DNA of 64,000 nt, taken from NCBI GenBank assembly GCA_008363385.1, contig RHKY01000003.1:1-64000 (forward strand), given 5' to 3'. Position numbers and translations under genes: made by a program. Below the pieces are notes generated by a model. That model worked only from the letters and a program-made list of their open reading frames with translations. It made no database searches and was not told the DNA's origin. This stretch comes from Acidobacteriota bacterium (GTDB lineage Bacteria > Acidobacteriota > Thermoanaerobaculia > UBA5066). This document shows positions 26,518 through 34,718 of the stretch, in pieces. Numbering within the stretch: the first letter of the stretch is position 1; every line of letters starts with the position of its first letter.

Positions 26518-28053
26518 ATGCTCGAAGAGGACCTCTACCCGGAGCTGACGCCCGAGCGGGAGGCGGCCGAGTTCGAGCGGTTGAAGCCGCTCCTGGCCGA
26601 GCACTGGAGCTCGATGGCGCTGACGGAGGAGAAGCAGTACACCTCCGTCGTCGTCCCGTCGATCTCGCTCGACCCCGGCGAGCTCCGGAAGATCGACGGA
26701 GTCGCCTTCTACGAGGAGCGCCTCCTCTTCATGCTGATCCGGCTCCGGAACCCGCGGGCGCGCCTCGTCTACGTCACCTCGCAGCCGATCCACCCGCTGG
26801 CCCTGGAGTACTACTTCCAGCTCCTGGCCGGCATCCCGGCCAGCCACGCGCGCTCGCGGCTGACGCTCCTCTGCACGTACGACGCCTCGCCGCGGCCGCT
26901 GACGGAGAAGATCCTGGAGCGCCCCCGGCTGGTGGAGCGGATCCGGGCCGGCATCCCCGACCCGACGGCCGCCCACCTGACGGTCTTCAACTCGACGCCG
27001 CTCGAGAGGAAGCTCGCCGTCCTCCTCGGCATCCCGCTCGACGGCTGTGACCCCTCGCTCGTCCACCTCGGGACCAAGTCCGGGGGGCGGAAGGTCTTCC
27101 GGGAGGCCGGGGTCCCGCTGCCGCTCGGCTTCGAGGAGATCTACACCAGGCGCGACATGGCCGAGGCGCTCCTGGAGGTCAGGCGGCGGCGTCCCGGCCT
27201 GAGGCGCTCGGTCGTCAAGCTCAACGAGAGCTTCGCCGGGGAGGGGAACGGGCTCTTCCGGTACCCGGCGGAGGAGAGCGTCAAGGCCGTCGAGGACGCC
27301 ATCCCGCTCCTGGAGTTCCCGGTCCCGGACGAGACGGCCGGGACGTTCCTGGAGAAGACCAGCCGGATGGGATGCGTCGTCGAGGAGTTCCTCGAAGGGG
27401 AGGACAAGCGCTCCCCCAGCTCGCAGTACCGGATCGACCCGCAGGGGCGCGTCAGCCCCGTCTCCACGCACGAGCAGATCCTGGGCGGGCCGGGGAGCCT
27501 CCTGTTCCTCGGCGCCCGCTTCCCGGCCGAGGAGCCGTACCGCCTCGCGATCCAGGAGGCGGGGCTGAAGGTGGGGGAGGTCCTGTCGAGCAAGGGGGTC
27601 CTGGGCCGGTTCGGCGTCGACTTCGTCGTCCGGAAGAGGCCGGACGGCGAATGGGAGCACTTCGCCGTCGAGATCAACCTGAGGAAGGGCGGCACGACCC
27701 ACCCCTTCCTGGCCCTCCAGTTCCTCACGCTCGGCCAGATCGAGGCCGGGACGGGCCTCTTCCTCTCCTCGACGGGGCACCCGAAGTACTACCGGGCCAC
27801 CGACAGCCTCCGGTCGCCGCGGTACCGGGGCCTCCTCCCGGAGGACCTCGTCGAGATCCTGACCGCCAACGGGCTCCACTACAGCCCGGTGACCGAGACC
27901 GGCGTCCTGTTCCACATGATCGGCGCCCTGTCGCAGTACGGGAAGCTGGGCCTGACGGCCATCGGCAGCTCGCGCGAGGAGGCCGAGACGCTCTACGAGG
28001 AGACGCTCTCGATCCTGGACCGGGAAGCGCTCCTGCGCCGCTCGCTGAGGTGA
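26518..28053 (+). CDS. PGM1-like ATP-grasp peptide ligase
   Basis: 511 residues. The central-to-C-terminal part has ATP-grasp hallmarks: KSGGRKVFREAGVPLPLGFE, the Gly-rich loop region VVKLNESFAGEGNGLF, the EEFLEGE hinge region, and the metal-binding DFVVRKR...FAVEINLRKGGTTHP segment with the catalytic E and N. The layout matches proteins annotated as peptide ligase PGM1-related, named after the pheganomycin ligase. These join carboxylates to amines with ATP; the substrates here are unknown and no precursor peptide is visible nearby. Start at 26518 is based on the leaderless -10; 26509 is the alternative. It precedes a universal stress protein gene on the same strand. Confidence 0.82.
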   Translation: MLEEDLYPELTPEREAAEFERLKPLLAEHWSSMALTEEKQYTSVVVPSISLDPGELRKIDGVAFYEERLLFMLIRLRNPRARLVYVTSQPIHPLALEYYFQLLAGIPASHARSRLTLLCTYDASPRPLTEKILERPRLVERIRAGIPDPTAAHLTVFNSTPLERKLAVLLGIPLDGCDPSLVHLGTKSGGRKVFREAGVPLPLGFEEIYTRRDMAEALLEVRRRRPGLRRSVVKLNESFAGEGNGLFRYPAEESVKAVEDAIPLLEFPVPDETAGTFLEKTSRMGCVVEEFLEGEDKRSPSSQYRIDPQGRVSPVSTHEQILGGPGSLLFLGARFPAEEPYRLAIQEAGLKVGEVLSSKGVLGRFGVDFVVRKRPDGEWEHFAVEINLRKGGTTHPFLALQFLTLGQIEAGTGLFLSSTGHPKYYRATDSLRSPRYRGLLPEDLVEILTANGLHYSPVTETGVLFHMIGALSQYGKLGLTAIGSSREEAETLYEETLSILDREALLRRSLR

Positions 28054-28113
28054 CCTCCGCGCCGCACCCTTGACAGGCGGCCGTCCCGGGCACAGGAGTA
28101 GGAGGGGGCCCGG

Positions 28114-29040
28114 GTGGATCGGGAGGTGCCCGTGACGCAGCCCGTCGGCCGGATCCTCTGCCCCGTCGACTTCTCGCACTTCTCGGAATCCGCCCTCCGC
28201 CACGCCCTCCTCCTGGCCCGCTGGCTCTCCGAGCCGGTCCGGCTCCTCTGGGTCCAGCACGGCTCGCAGGCCCCCCTGGACGGATTCCCGCCGCTCACCA
28301 CGTCGATCCACGCCGTCCCGGACTGGAGGGAGCGGGTGCTGGCCAAGCTCTCCGCCTTCGGCGAGCCCGCCCGGGCCGCGGGCGTGGAGGTGGAGGTCGA
28401 GGTCGAGGAGGGGGAGCCGGTCCCCACCATCCTCCGCCGGGCCCGGGAGATCCCGGCGGGCGTCGTCGTCCTCGGGACGCACGGCCACGGGGGCTTCGAG
28501 ACCCTCTTCCTCGGGTCGGTCACCGAGAAGGTGGTGCGCAAGGCGACGTGCCCGGTCCTCGCCGTCCCCCGCCCGGTCGCCGAGCACGACGAGAGGGGAG
28601 TCCCGCGGGTCCGGACCGTCCTCTGCCCCGTCGACTTCTCGGAGTCGTCCCGGACGGCGCTCTCGTACGCGGTGGCGCTCTGCCGAGTCTCGGGGGCGAG
28701 CCTGGTGGCGCTCCACGTCGTCGAGGCGCTCCCCGTGGAGGACTTCGCGGAGAACGACCACTTCAACGTCCCCGAGTTCCGGGCGATCCTGGAGTCCGAC
28801 GCCCGCAAGGGGCTCTCGGAGCTGGTCGGCTCGGTGGGGATCCCGAACCGGCCCGTCCGGGAGGTCGTCGTGAGCGGGAAGGCGTGGCGGCGGATCGTGG
28901 AGACCGCCCGGGAGGTCGGCGCCGGGCTCGTCGTCATGGGCGTGCAGGGTCGGAGCGTCCTCGACAGGGCCCTCTTCGGCTCCACGACCCACCACGTCAT
29001 CCGCGCGGCGCCCTGCGCCGTCCTGGCGGCGCACGCCTGA
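28114..29040 (+). CDS. Tandem-domain universal stress protein
   Basis: 308 residues with two UspA domains of ~145 residues. Each begins with a RILCPVDFS / TVLCPVDFS strand and ends with the ATP-binding G-2x-G-9x-G(S/T) motif: GTHGHGGFETLFLGS and GVQGRSVLDRALFGS, both intact. Thus both halves should bind nucleotide. Cytoplasmic; role in stress or energy limitation is known for the family only. GTG 28114 (GGAGG eight bases away) and GTG 28132 (GGGAGG five bases away) are both plausible starts. Confidence 0.92.
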   Translation: MDREVPVTQPVGRILCPVDFSHFSESALRHALLLARWLSEPVRLLWVQHGSQAPLDGFPPLTTSIHAVPDWRERVLAKLSAFGEPARAAGVEVEVEVEEGEPVPTILRRAREIPAGVVVLGTHGHGGFETLFLGSVTEKVVRKATCPVLAVPRPVAEHDERGVPRVRTVLCPVDFSESSRTALSYAVALCRVSGASLVALHVVEALPVEDFAENDHFNVPEFRAILESDARKGLSELVGSVGIPNRPVREVVVSGKAWRRIVETAREVGAGLVVMGVQGRSVLDRALFGSTTHHVIRAAPCAVLAAHA

Positions 29041-29049
29041 ACTGGCGCG

Positions 29050-30366
29050 TCAGGGGACGGCGGAGAGCCGCACCTCGGCCTCGGCGGCCATCCGGGTCGC
29101 GGGGGTCGAGGGCTCGAGGCCCGCGTAGAAGAGCGCCCGGTCGATGACCTCCCCCAGGAAGGCGAGCGGGAAGGCGAGCGTCCAGGTCAGGCCGGGGGCG
29201 AGCGCCATCGCCAGGAGGCCGAACCTCGCGAGGAGGACGAGGGCGGGCACCTGGCCCCGCCGCTCGCGCATCCCGGAGACGAGGCGGACGGTCTTCAGCG
29301 CCCCGGCGACGAGCGCGAGCCACGGCATCCCGCCGACGAGGCCGGCGTAGAGGAGCGCCGTCGGCGTCGCCTCGGAGCTGTGCCCCGTCCCCTCCCCCGA
29401 CCGCGCCACGGCACGGTAGACGCCGTCGATCGAGACGCAGAGGAGGAGCCCCGCGACGAGCGCCGGGAATCCCAGCTGCGGCGAGGCGTGGACGAGCCCG
29501 ACGTACGGCAGGCCGAGGAGGAGGAAGAGCGGGGCGAGGAGGGCCTCCCGGCTCAGCCACGAGGTCCGGAGGTTCAGCACCGCGCGCCACGCGCGGAGGG
29601 GCTTGCCGAGGTGGATCGTCGAGAGCCCCGTCGCCAGGAGCCCCGGCGCGAGGAAGAAGAGGAGGGCCGGGGCCCTCTCGGAGTGCCGGAGCCCCCCGGC
29701 GAACCACCCGACGAGGGCCGGGAAGACGAGCGTGAAGAGCCAGAGCCCCCACTCCGAGCCGAACGTGATCTTCCGCTCCGGGAGCCTCGGGAACGGGAGC
29801 GGCTCGCCGGCGTCCTCCTCGTCGACGCCGTCGGGAGGCGCGTTCCGCCGCGGCGGGACGACCTGGAGAGCCGGGAGGAGGCCGAAGGTCCCCAGCCCCT
29901 CCATCGCGGGCTCTTCGCCGCGGCCGTCCGTACGGCCGAGGGCGAGCGCCCCGGTCGGGCAGGCGACCGTGCAGGCCGGGTCGCGCCCGGCCACGAGGCG
30001 GTGCGAGCAGAACGTGCACTTCGTCATGACGCCGGCTCCGGCGTCGAAGCGGGGCGCGTCGTACGGGCAGACCCACGAGCAGTACCGGCAGCCGATGCAC
30101 TTCGCCTCGTCGATCAGCATCGCCCCGGTCGCCTCGTCGCGCCGGTAGGCCTTCGCCGGGCAGCCGAGGGCGCAGGCGGGCCTCTCGCAGTGGTTGCAGG
30201 CGAGGCTCAGGTGCCGGGTCGGAAGGGAGGGGTGCCGCGCCGGGTTGAACGTCGTCACCTGCCGCCAGCCGGTGTCGCGCCCGTCCCCGTTCTCGATCCC
30301 GCACGCCACGCGACAGGCCTCGCAGCCGGTGCACCGGTCCGGGGAGAAGACGAAGGCCGGCCTCAA
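29050..30366 (-). CDS. Fused Fe-S (DmsB-like) and membrane anchor (DmsC-like) subunit of a molybdoenzyme
   Basis: 438 residues starting at TTG 30366, which overlaps the stop of the catalytic-subunit gene by four bases (TTGA); no ATG or GTG is available in frame. Residues ~1-190 hold four Cys groups for [4Fe-4S] clusters: CTGCEACRVAC, CNHCERPACALGCP, CIGCRYCSWVCP, and CTFC...CTVACP. Residues ~230-430 contain about eight hydrophobic helices resembling DmsC (WGLWLFTLVFPALVGWFAGG; STIHLGKPLRAWRAVLNLRT). In DmsABC these are separate proteins. The fused subunit should pass quinol electrons to the catalytic subunit. Confidence 0.88.
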   Translation of the reverse strand: MRPAFVFSPDRCTGCEACRVACGIENGDGRDTGWRQVTTFNPARHPSLPTRHLSLACNHCERPACALGCPAKAYRRDEATGAMLIDEAKCIGCRYCSWVCPYDAPRFDAGAGVMTKCTFCSHRLVAGRDPACTVACPTGALALGRTDGRGEEPAMEGLGTFGLLPALQVVPPRRNAPPDGVDEEDAGEPLPFPRLPERKITFGSEWGLWLFTLVFPALVGWFAGGLRHSERAPALLFFLAPGLLATGLSTIHLGKPLRAWRAVLNLRTSWLSREALLAPLFLLLGLPYVGLVHASPQLGFPALVAGLLLCVSIDGVYRAVARSGEGTGHSSEATPTALLYAGLVGGMPWLALVAGALKTVRLVSGMRERRGQVPALVLLARFGLLAMALAPGLTWTLAFPLAFLGEVIDRALFYAGLEPSTPATRMAAEAEVRLSAVP

Positions 30367-32399
30367 GCCCGCTCCACCTCGACGGCGTTGTCGTGGAACG
30401 CGGCGCCGTACCCCATGTCGGTCTCGCGCCCGGCCGAGAGGAGGTTGACGGCGCCCCCCTCCGACAGCCACCAGCCGTTCGTCACGGCGACGCACCCCTT
30501 CTTCAGGCCCAGGTCGAAGCGGACCGGGAGCGTCAGCTCGCCCCGGTCGTTGAAGACGCGGGCGGAGTCCCCCTCGTCGAGCCCCCGGTCGCGCGCGTCC
30601 CTCGGGTGCATCGCGACGAACGGGGCCGGCGCCATCCGGCGGATCGTCCCGAGGTTGCCGAACTGGCTGTGGATCCGGTTCTTCGTGTTGGGCGTCAGGA
30701 AGTGGAGCGGGAAGCGCCCGTCGGGGTCGGGGCGCTCCTCGGCCTCGCGGAACGACGGCACCTCGTCGACGCCCCACCGCTCGCGAGCCTCGCGGCTCGA
30801 AAGCTCGATCTTCCCCGAGGGCGTCGGGAACCTCAGGCTCGAGAAGGCGACCTCCTCGAACGCGGGCGAGAGGACCGGCCCCTCGCGGAGGGCCTCGAGC
30901 GTGACGCCGAGAGGCGCGAGCTTCGAGGCGAGCCACGCCTCCAGCGCCTCCTCCGACGGGCCCGGGATCGCCTTCGCGAGCGCCTCCTCTGGAATGCCGA
31001 GCCGCCGGCCGAGGGCGCGGTAGATCTCCGTCTCGGGCCTCACCTCCGGCGGCGGCTCCAGCACCTTGCGGCGGAGCTGGAGGTACGGGTGCCAGTAGGC
31101 GCCGATCACGTCCGTCTGCTCGAAGAGGTTCTTGGCCGGCAGGACGACGTCGGCCTCGCGGGCGGTGTCGGTCAGGAACTCCTCGACGACGACGCGGAAG
31201 TCGAGCCGCCGGAAGGCGTCGAGGACGACGGTCGTCTCCGGGTTCTGCGGGATCGGGTTCCCGCGCTCGACCCAGGCGACCGAGAGCGGCGGGTCCGTCG
31301 TGGCGAGCATGTCCCGGCCCAGGCGGGCGGTGGAGATCGACACGCGGACGACCCCGTCGGGCGCTGCGGGCGGGTAGAAGTCGAGCGGGTCCTTCACGGC
31401 AGAGAAGACCTGCGTCTGGAGGTTGGCGTACATCCACCCGGCGCCCGGCCTGCCGACCTGCCCCGTGACGGCGAGGAGGGCCAGCATCGCCCGCATCGCC
31501 TGCCCGGAGTTCGTGAAGCGCTGCATCCCGAAGCCGGGGACGATCGTGGCGGGGTGGACGGTGCCGAGGAGGCGCGCCATCCGCTCGATCCGGGCCGCCG
31601 GGACCCCCGTCACCTCCGCGGCCTTCTCGGGAGTCCACCCCGAGACGAGGCTCGCCCACTCGTCGAACCCGAGGACGTGCGCGTCGACGAAGGCGCGGTC
31701 GACGTGGGAGTCGCGGACGAGGACGTGCCCGATCCCGAGGGCGAGCGCCCCGTCCGTCCCGGGGCGCGGCGCCACGAACAGGTCGGCCCGCTCGGCCGTC
31801 TCGGTCCGGCGCGGGTCGACGACGACGACCGTCGCCCCCTTCGCCAGCGCCTTCTCGACGTGGAGCATCTGGTGGACGTTCGTCTCGGCGGCGTTCTTCC
31901 CCCAGAGGACGATCAGCTTCGCGTTCTCGAGGTCCCACGGCGCGTTGTGGGTGTTGTCGCCCAGCGTCAGCCGCGTCGCCTCGAGCCCCGCGGGCCAGCA
32001 GAGGTCCCCGTACGTCGTCGTGCAGCCTCCGAAGAGCCGCCAGAAGGCCAGGCCCACGGAGTTCAGGAGCCCCTTCGTCCCGCTGGCCGAGTAGGTGAGG
32101 ACGCTCTGCGCGCCGTGGCGCTCGCGGGCGCGGAGGAGCGCGGCGGCGACCGCGTCGAGGGCCTCCTCCCAGGAGACCGGCGCGAGCGTCCCGTCCGGCC
32201 GCTTCCGGAGCGGCCGGGTGACGCGGTCGGGGGAGTGGGCCCGCTCGACGTAGGAGAGCCCCTTCAGGCAGGGACCCTCCGGCGTCGCGAGGTTCTCGGG
32301 GACCGCCTCGATCGAGACGAACCTCCCCTCCTCGACCGTCACCCGCATCGAGCAGGTCGAGTAGCAGTTTCGCGGGCAGGCCGTCAGGAAGGTCGGCAC
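30363..32399 (-). CDS. Molybdopterin-dependent oxidoreductase, catalytic subunit (DMSO reductase family)
   Basis: 678 residues. The N-terminus binds a [4Fe-4S] cluster (CPRNCYSTC...GPCLKG). Mo-bis-MGD landmarks include GDLCWPAG, where the Cys is a candidate Mo ligand, then VDPRRTETAERADLFVAPRPGTDGAL, PGFGMQRFTNSGQAMRAM, and the C-terminal MopB-type region HFLTPNTKNRIHSQFGN. There is no Tat signal before the cluster and no in-frame start upstream that could add one, unlike DmsA. So either it acts in the cytoplasm or export depends on another partner. The substrate (S-oxide, polysulfide, other) cannot be assigned from sequence alone. Confidence 0.9.
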   Translation of the reverse strand: MPTFLTACPRNCYSTCSMRVTVEEGRFVSIEAVPENLATPEGPCLKGLSYVERAHSPDRVTRPLRKRPDGTLAPVSWEEALDAVAAALLRARERHGAQSVLTYSASGTKGLLNSVGLAFWRLFGGCTTTYGDLCWPAGLEATRLTLGDNTHNAPWDLENAKLIVLWGKNAAETNVHQMLHVEKALAKGATVVVVDPRRTETAERADLFVAPRPGTDGALALGIGHVLVRDSHVDRAFVDAHVLGFDEWASLVSGWTPEKAAEVTGVPAARIERMARLLGTVHPATIVPGFGMQRFTNSGQAMRAMLALLAVTGQVGRPGAGWMYANLQTQVFSAVKDPLDFYPPAAPDGVVRVSISTARLGRDMLATTDPPLSVAWVERGNPIPQNPETTVVLDAFRRLDFRVVVEEFLTDTAREADVVLPAKNLFEQTDVIGAYWHPYLQLRRKVLEPPPEVRPETEIYRALGRRLGIPEEALAKAIPGPSEEALEAWLASKLAPLGVTLEALREGPVLSPAFEEVAFSSLRFPTPSGKIELSSREARERWGVDEVPSFREAEERPDPDGRFPLHFLTPNTKNRIHSQFGNLGTIRRMAPAPFVAMHPRDARDRGLDEGDSARVFNDRGELTLPVRFDLGLKKGCVAVTNGWWLSEGGAVNLLSAGRETDMGYGAAFHDNAVEVERA

Positions 32400-32430
32400 G
32401 GGGGGACGCAGCGCTCCCGGGCGGGCGACC

Positions 32431-32943
32431 CTACTTCGTCCGGGTCCAGCGGAAGACCTCGACCTTCTCGCCGGACTTGTCCTTCCACTTCCACTCCTGC
32501 GTGAAGTGGCTCTCGTCCTCGAACTTCACGACGAGGCCCGCCATGTGCCCGGCGTCGGGCGCCGAGAGGTTCGTCACGTCGACGAACGAGAAGGTGATCG
32601 TCGAGGCGTCCTTGCCGGCGTTCTCCGCCTTCATCCGCGGCTGGTTCTTCGCCGAGCAGTAGTGCGTCATCAGGACCTTCCCGCCGTCCGGGTGGTACAT
32701 CGTGACCATGTCCATCTCCTTGTGCTCGTCCCCCCCGATCCGCTCGAGGAGCGCCGAGCCCGCCGAGACGACCTCGTAGGAGACCGTCGACCGCCCGTGG
32801 GGCGTCTTCGTCTCCCACGTCCCCACGAGCGTCTTCAGCTTCTCGAACGCGGGGTTCGCGGGCGGCTCCGCGGCGGCGGCAGCGCCGCCGCAGGCCAGGA
32901 GCGAGAGACCGAAGCAAAGGGCCACCGTCCGTCCCGTTCTCAT
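32431..32943 (-). CDS. Exported DUF1579-like protein
   Basis: 170 residues with a signal peptide containing LSLLACGG, possibly a lipobox. The mature part matches the DUF1579/lipocalin-like pattern: FEKLKTLVGTWE at the start, central MVTMYHPDGGKVLMTHYCSA, and a closing HFTQEWKWKDKSGEK strand pair. Such proteins are small beta-barrels of unknown ligand. Start ATG 32943 follows GGAGG by six bases. It ends 31 bases before the molybdoenzyme gene and may share its transcript. Confidence 0.8.
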   Translation of the reverse strand: MRTGRTVALCFGLSLLACGGAAAAAEPPANPAFEKLKTLVGTWETKTPHGRSTVSYEVVSAGSALLERIGGDEHKEMDMVTMYHPDGGKVLMTHYCSAKNQPRMKAENAGKDASTITFSFVDVTNLSAPDAGHMAGLVVKFEDESHFTQEWKWKDKSGEKVEVFRWTRTK

Positions 32944-33052
32944 GGCATGCCTCCGGCGGGGAAGCCTAGCATCGGCCCCGCAAGGGGTGAGGGCTCAGTC
33001 GCCCCGCTCGCAGGCCCTCGCGAGCTCCTCGGGAGTAAGGGCGGCTGCGAGC

Positions 33053-33262
33053 CTACGCGACCGAGACGGGGTAAACCCCGACGAGCTCGGTCGAGAGCTT
33101 GGGCTCGCCTTCCTCCAGCAGCATCTCGATGACCTCGCGGAGGTTGCGGTGGAGCTCGTCCAGGGTCTCCCCCTGCGAGTGCGCCCCGGGGAAGCCGGGG
33201 ACGTATCCCACATAGAGCCCGGTCTGGGGGCACCGCTCCACGACGGCCGGGTAGGACCTCAC
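33053..33262 (-). CDS. HicB-family antitoxin-like protein, without HicA
   Basis: 69 residues: the HicB partial RNase H-like fold (YPAVVERCPQTGLYVGYVPG; FPGAHSQGETLDELHRNLRE; VIEMLLEEGEP). Start GTG 33262 is preceded by a perfect-looking -10 (TAGAAT) with a six-base gap and no ribosome site, so the transcript may be leaderless. No HicA-like frame exists on either side; the 72-residue frame at 32995-33213 is a shadow. Orphan short HicB proteins are common and may not be toxin antidotes at all. Confidence 0.8.
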   Translation of the reverse strand: MRSYPAVVERCPQTGLYVGYVPGFPGAHSQGETLDELHRNLREVIEMLLEEGEPKLSTELVGVYPVSVA

Positions 33263-33268
33263 GGGTCC

Positions 33269-33274
33269 ATTCTA
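33269..33274 (-). promoter_or_regulatory. -10 element for leaderless hicB
   Basis: TAGAAT on the minus strand, six bases before GTG 33262. No matching -35 seen at 16-19 bases. Confidence 0.45.
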
Positions 33275-33288
33275 GTCGCGCCGAGGCG

Positions 33289-33319
33289 AAAAACGCCCCG
33301 CGGGAGCGCCGCGGGGGCG
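33289..33319 (-). terminator. Hairpin with T-run upstream of hicB
   Basis: Stem 33294-33303 with 33309-33319 (one bulge), followed on the minus strand by GGCGTTTTT. This has the form of an intrinsic terminator, yet no minus-strand gene that I accept lies upstream of it. It may insulate hicB or be a remnant. Confidence 0.45.
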
Positions 33320-33458
33320 GAAGCCGCCGGCCGTCAGGGGCGAGCGGTTCCGGCTCCAGCCCGTGAGAACGGCCCGTCACCCGGGAACGTAGCGCCGTCG
33401 CCTACGATGTGGGGCCATGAGCTCGATTCAGCTGCATGGAACGCTCGGGAGTAGAGCC

Positions 33459-34346
33459 ATGAGAGGAATCCCGCATTCGGTGGCTGCCGTCGTGTTCCTG
33501 CTGCTCGGAGCGCCCTGCCTCGGGCAGGAGACACCCGTCTATTACACGCCGATCGTGAACGTCCGGACGGGCGCGTTCGTGAACGAGAACGGCGGGGTTG
33601 TGGAGGCGTGGTGGGTGAGCACGCTCCTCGGCTACAGCGGCGGCACAACCGACGCCACGCTCGGGTACGTCGATGCCTTCGGACCGGGGGCCTCGATCTC
33701 GAGTGACTATGGGTGCCCGGAGTCCTGGACGTTTCCGCCAGGGGTGGGTTTCGTCTTCGAGTCGAGGGATGGCGGCTGTGTCCGAGATCCGGTGGGAGGA
33801 CCGGGGTTCCTGGCATTCACCGCGACGGAGGGCATGCAGGTCGACTCGTCAGTCGAGAGAATCTGGTACGACATCTCGTGTGACGTCCTGGGGCGGGTAC
33901 CCTCGTCCGAGGGGCGGCGACCGCTCCCGATCTACCGGGGCCTCTTCCCGGCGGGGAGCAACGCCACGAGCGGCGCGGTGAGCCTGGGAGCGCCGCGGCT
34001 CTACTGCTTCGGGCCGGAGCACCGGTACCCGCGGCGGGTCAACGTGACGATGTTCAACGGCGGTGAGCAGCCGGCGACGTTCTCCGTGACGGTCCGGCGG
34101 CTCGAACTGGACCCGAGGGTGCTCGTCGAGAACCGCTACTCGCTCGGGCCCAAGGAGGTCTTTCAGGCGAACGACCTCGCGTTCCCCTGGATCCCGGGCG
34201 GCGAGTCCGACCTGGACCTCGACCAGATGGTCTGGATCACGATCACGGCCGACCAGCCGTTCCTGTCTTACGTCACGACGGTCTACGACCTCGGGACGCC
34301 GCACGACGTCGGCTTCGAGGTCTACCCCTCGCGGCTGGCGCAGTAG
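33459..34346 (+). CDS. Secreted protein of unknown function
   Basis: 295 residues from ATG 33459, which has GGGAG seven bases upstream and begins the signal peptide (MRGIPHSVAAVVFLLLGAPC). ATG 33417 is the longer alternative, with TACGAT eight bases upstream. The mature protein is beta-rich and contains several aromatic and glycine turns (VYYTPIVNVRTGAFVNENGG; RRVNVTMFNGGEQPATFSVT). The latter half looks like a DUF-type beta sandwich, but I do not recognise a family. Its codon use includes more A/T-ending codons than its neighbours in the first half, which could mean acquisition. Confidence 0.75.
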   Translation: MRGIPHSVAAVVFLLLGAPCLGQETPVYYTPIVNVRTGAFVNENGGVVEAWWVSTLLGYSGGTTDATLGYVDAFGPGASISSDYGCPESWTFPPGVGFVFESRDGGCVRDPVGGPGFLAFTATEGMQVDSSVERIWYDISCDVLGRVPSSEGRRPLPIYRGLFPAGSNATSGAVSLGAPRLYCFGPEHRYPRRVNVTMFNGGEQPATFSVTVRRLELDPRVLVENRYSLGPKEVFQANDLAFPWIPGGESDLDLDQMVWITITADQPFLSYVTTVYDLGTPHDVGFEVYPSRLAQ

Positions 34347-34360
34347 GCCCGGACGAAGAA

Positions 34361-34387
34361 CGCCCCCGCGGGGTGGCCGCGGGGGCG
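34361..34387. terminator. Hairpin between convergent genes
   Basis: A perfect 11-bp stem (CGCCCCCGCGG / CCGCGGGGGCG) with a 5-base loop, 15 bases after the plus-strand stop. On the minus strand it is followed by TTCTTCG, so it suits the minus-strand 2-oxoacid oxidoreductase operon too. Confidence 0.6.
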
Positions 34388-34424
34388 CGGGGTTCGGCCG
34401 GTGCCGGGGCTCGTCCGGGGGGCG

Positions 34425-34691
34425 CTACGAATCCGAGCCTGGGTGGGCGACGGCGAGGCTGTCGACCATCTCCGTCAGCTTGGCGCACTGGTCGCAGTCG
34501 GCCTGGGGCGTGGCGCACGGGACGCCGTCGGCCTGCTGCGTGGCGCAGTGCGGGTCTCTCAGGAAGTGGACCAGCTCGTCGAGGAGGCGGTCGACGTGCC
34601 GCTTGAGGTTCCCCTCGGGGACCTCGCGCAGGGCGCAGATCAGCCGCCACTCGGCGGGGGAGAGGGCGACGTTGACGGGGCCGTGGATCAT
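34425..34691 (-). CDS. Small cysteine-containing protein at the end of the 2-oxoacid oxidoreductase operon
   Basis: 88 residues. An N-terminal helical part (LSPAEWRLICALREVPEG; HVDRLLDELVHFL) is followed by a short Cys repeat, CATQQADGVPCATPQAD then CDQC, giving four closely spaced cysteines able to bind a metal. No signal peptide. It lies 27 bases after the beta/gamma subunit gene and before a terminator, so it belongs to that operon. No known family; a metal-binding accessory to the oxidoreductase is a guess. Confidence 0.7.
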   Translation of the reverse strand: MIHGPVNVALSPAEWRLICALREVPEGNLKRHVDRLLDELVHFLRDPHCATQQADGVPCATPQADCDQCAKLTEMVDSLAVAHPGSDS

Positions 34692-34718
34692 GGCCGGTCT
34701 CGCTTCCTTCCCCTCGCC

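Noticed and set aside
28070-28099. TTGACA before the universal stress gene considered as a promoter
   Set aside because: No acceptable -10 at 16-19 bases (CAGGAG/AGGAGT), so I could not support it.
32995-33213. 72-codon frame next to hicB considered as HicA
   Set aside because: No GSH-type or dsRNA-binding motif; Ser/Arg-rich out-of-frame reading of hicB.
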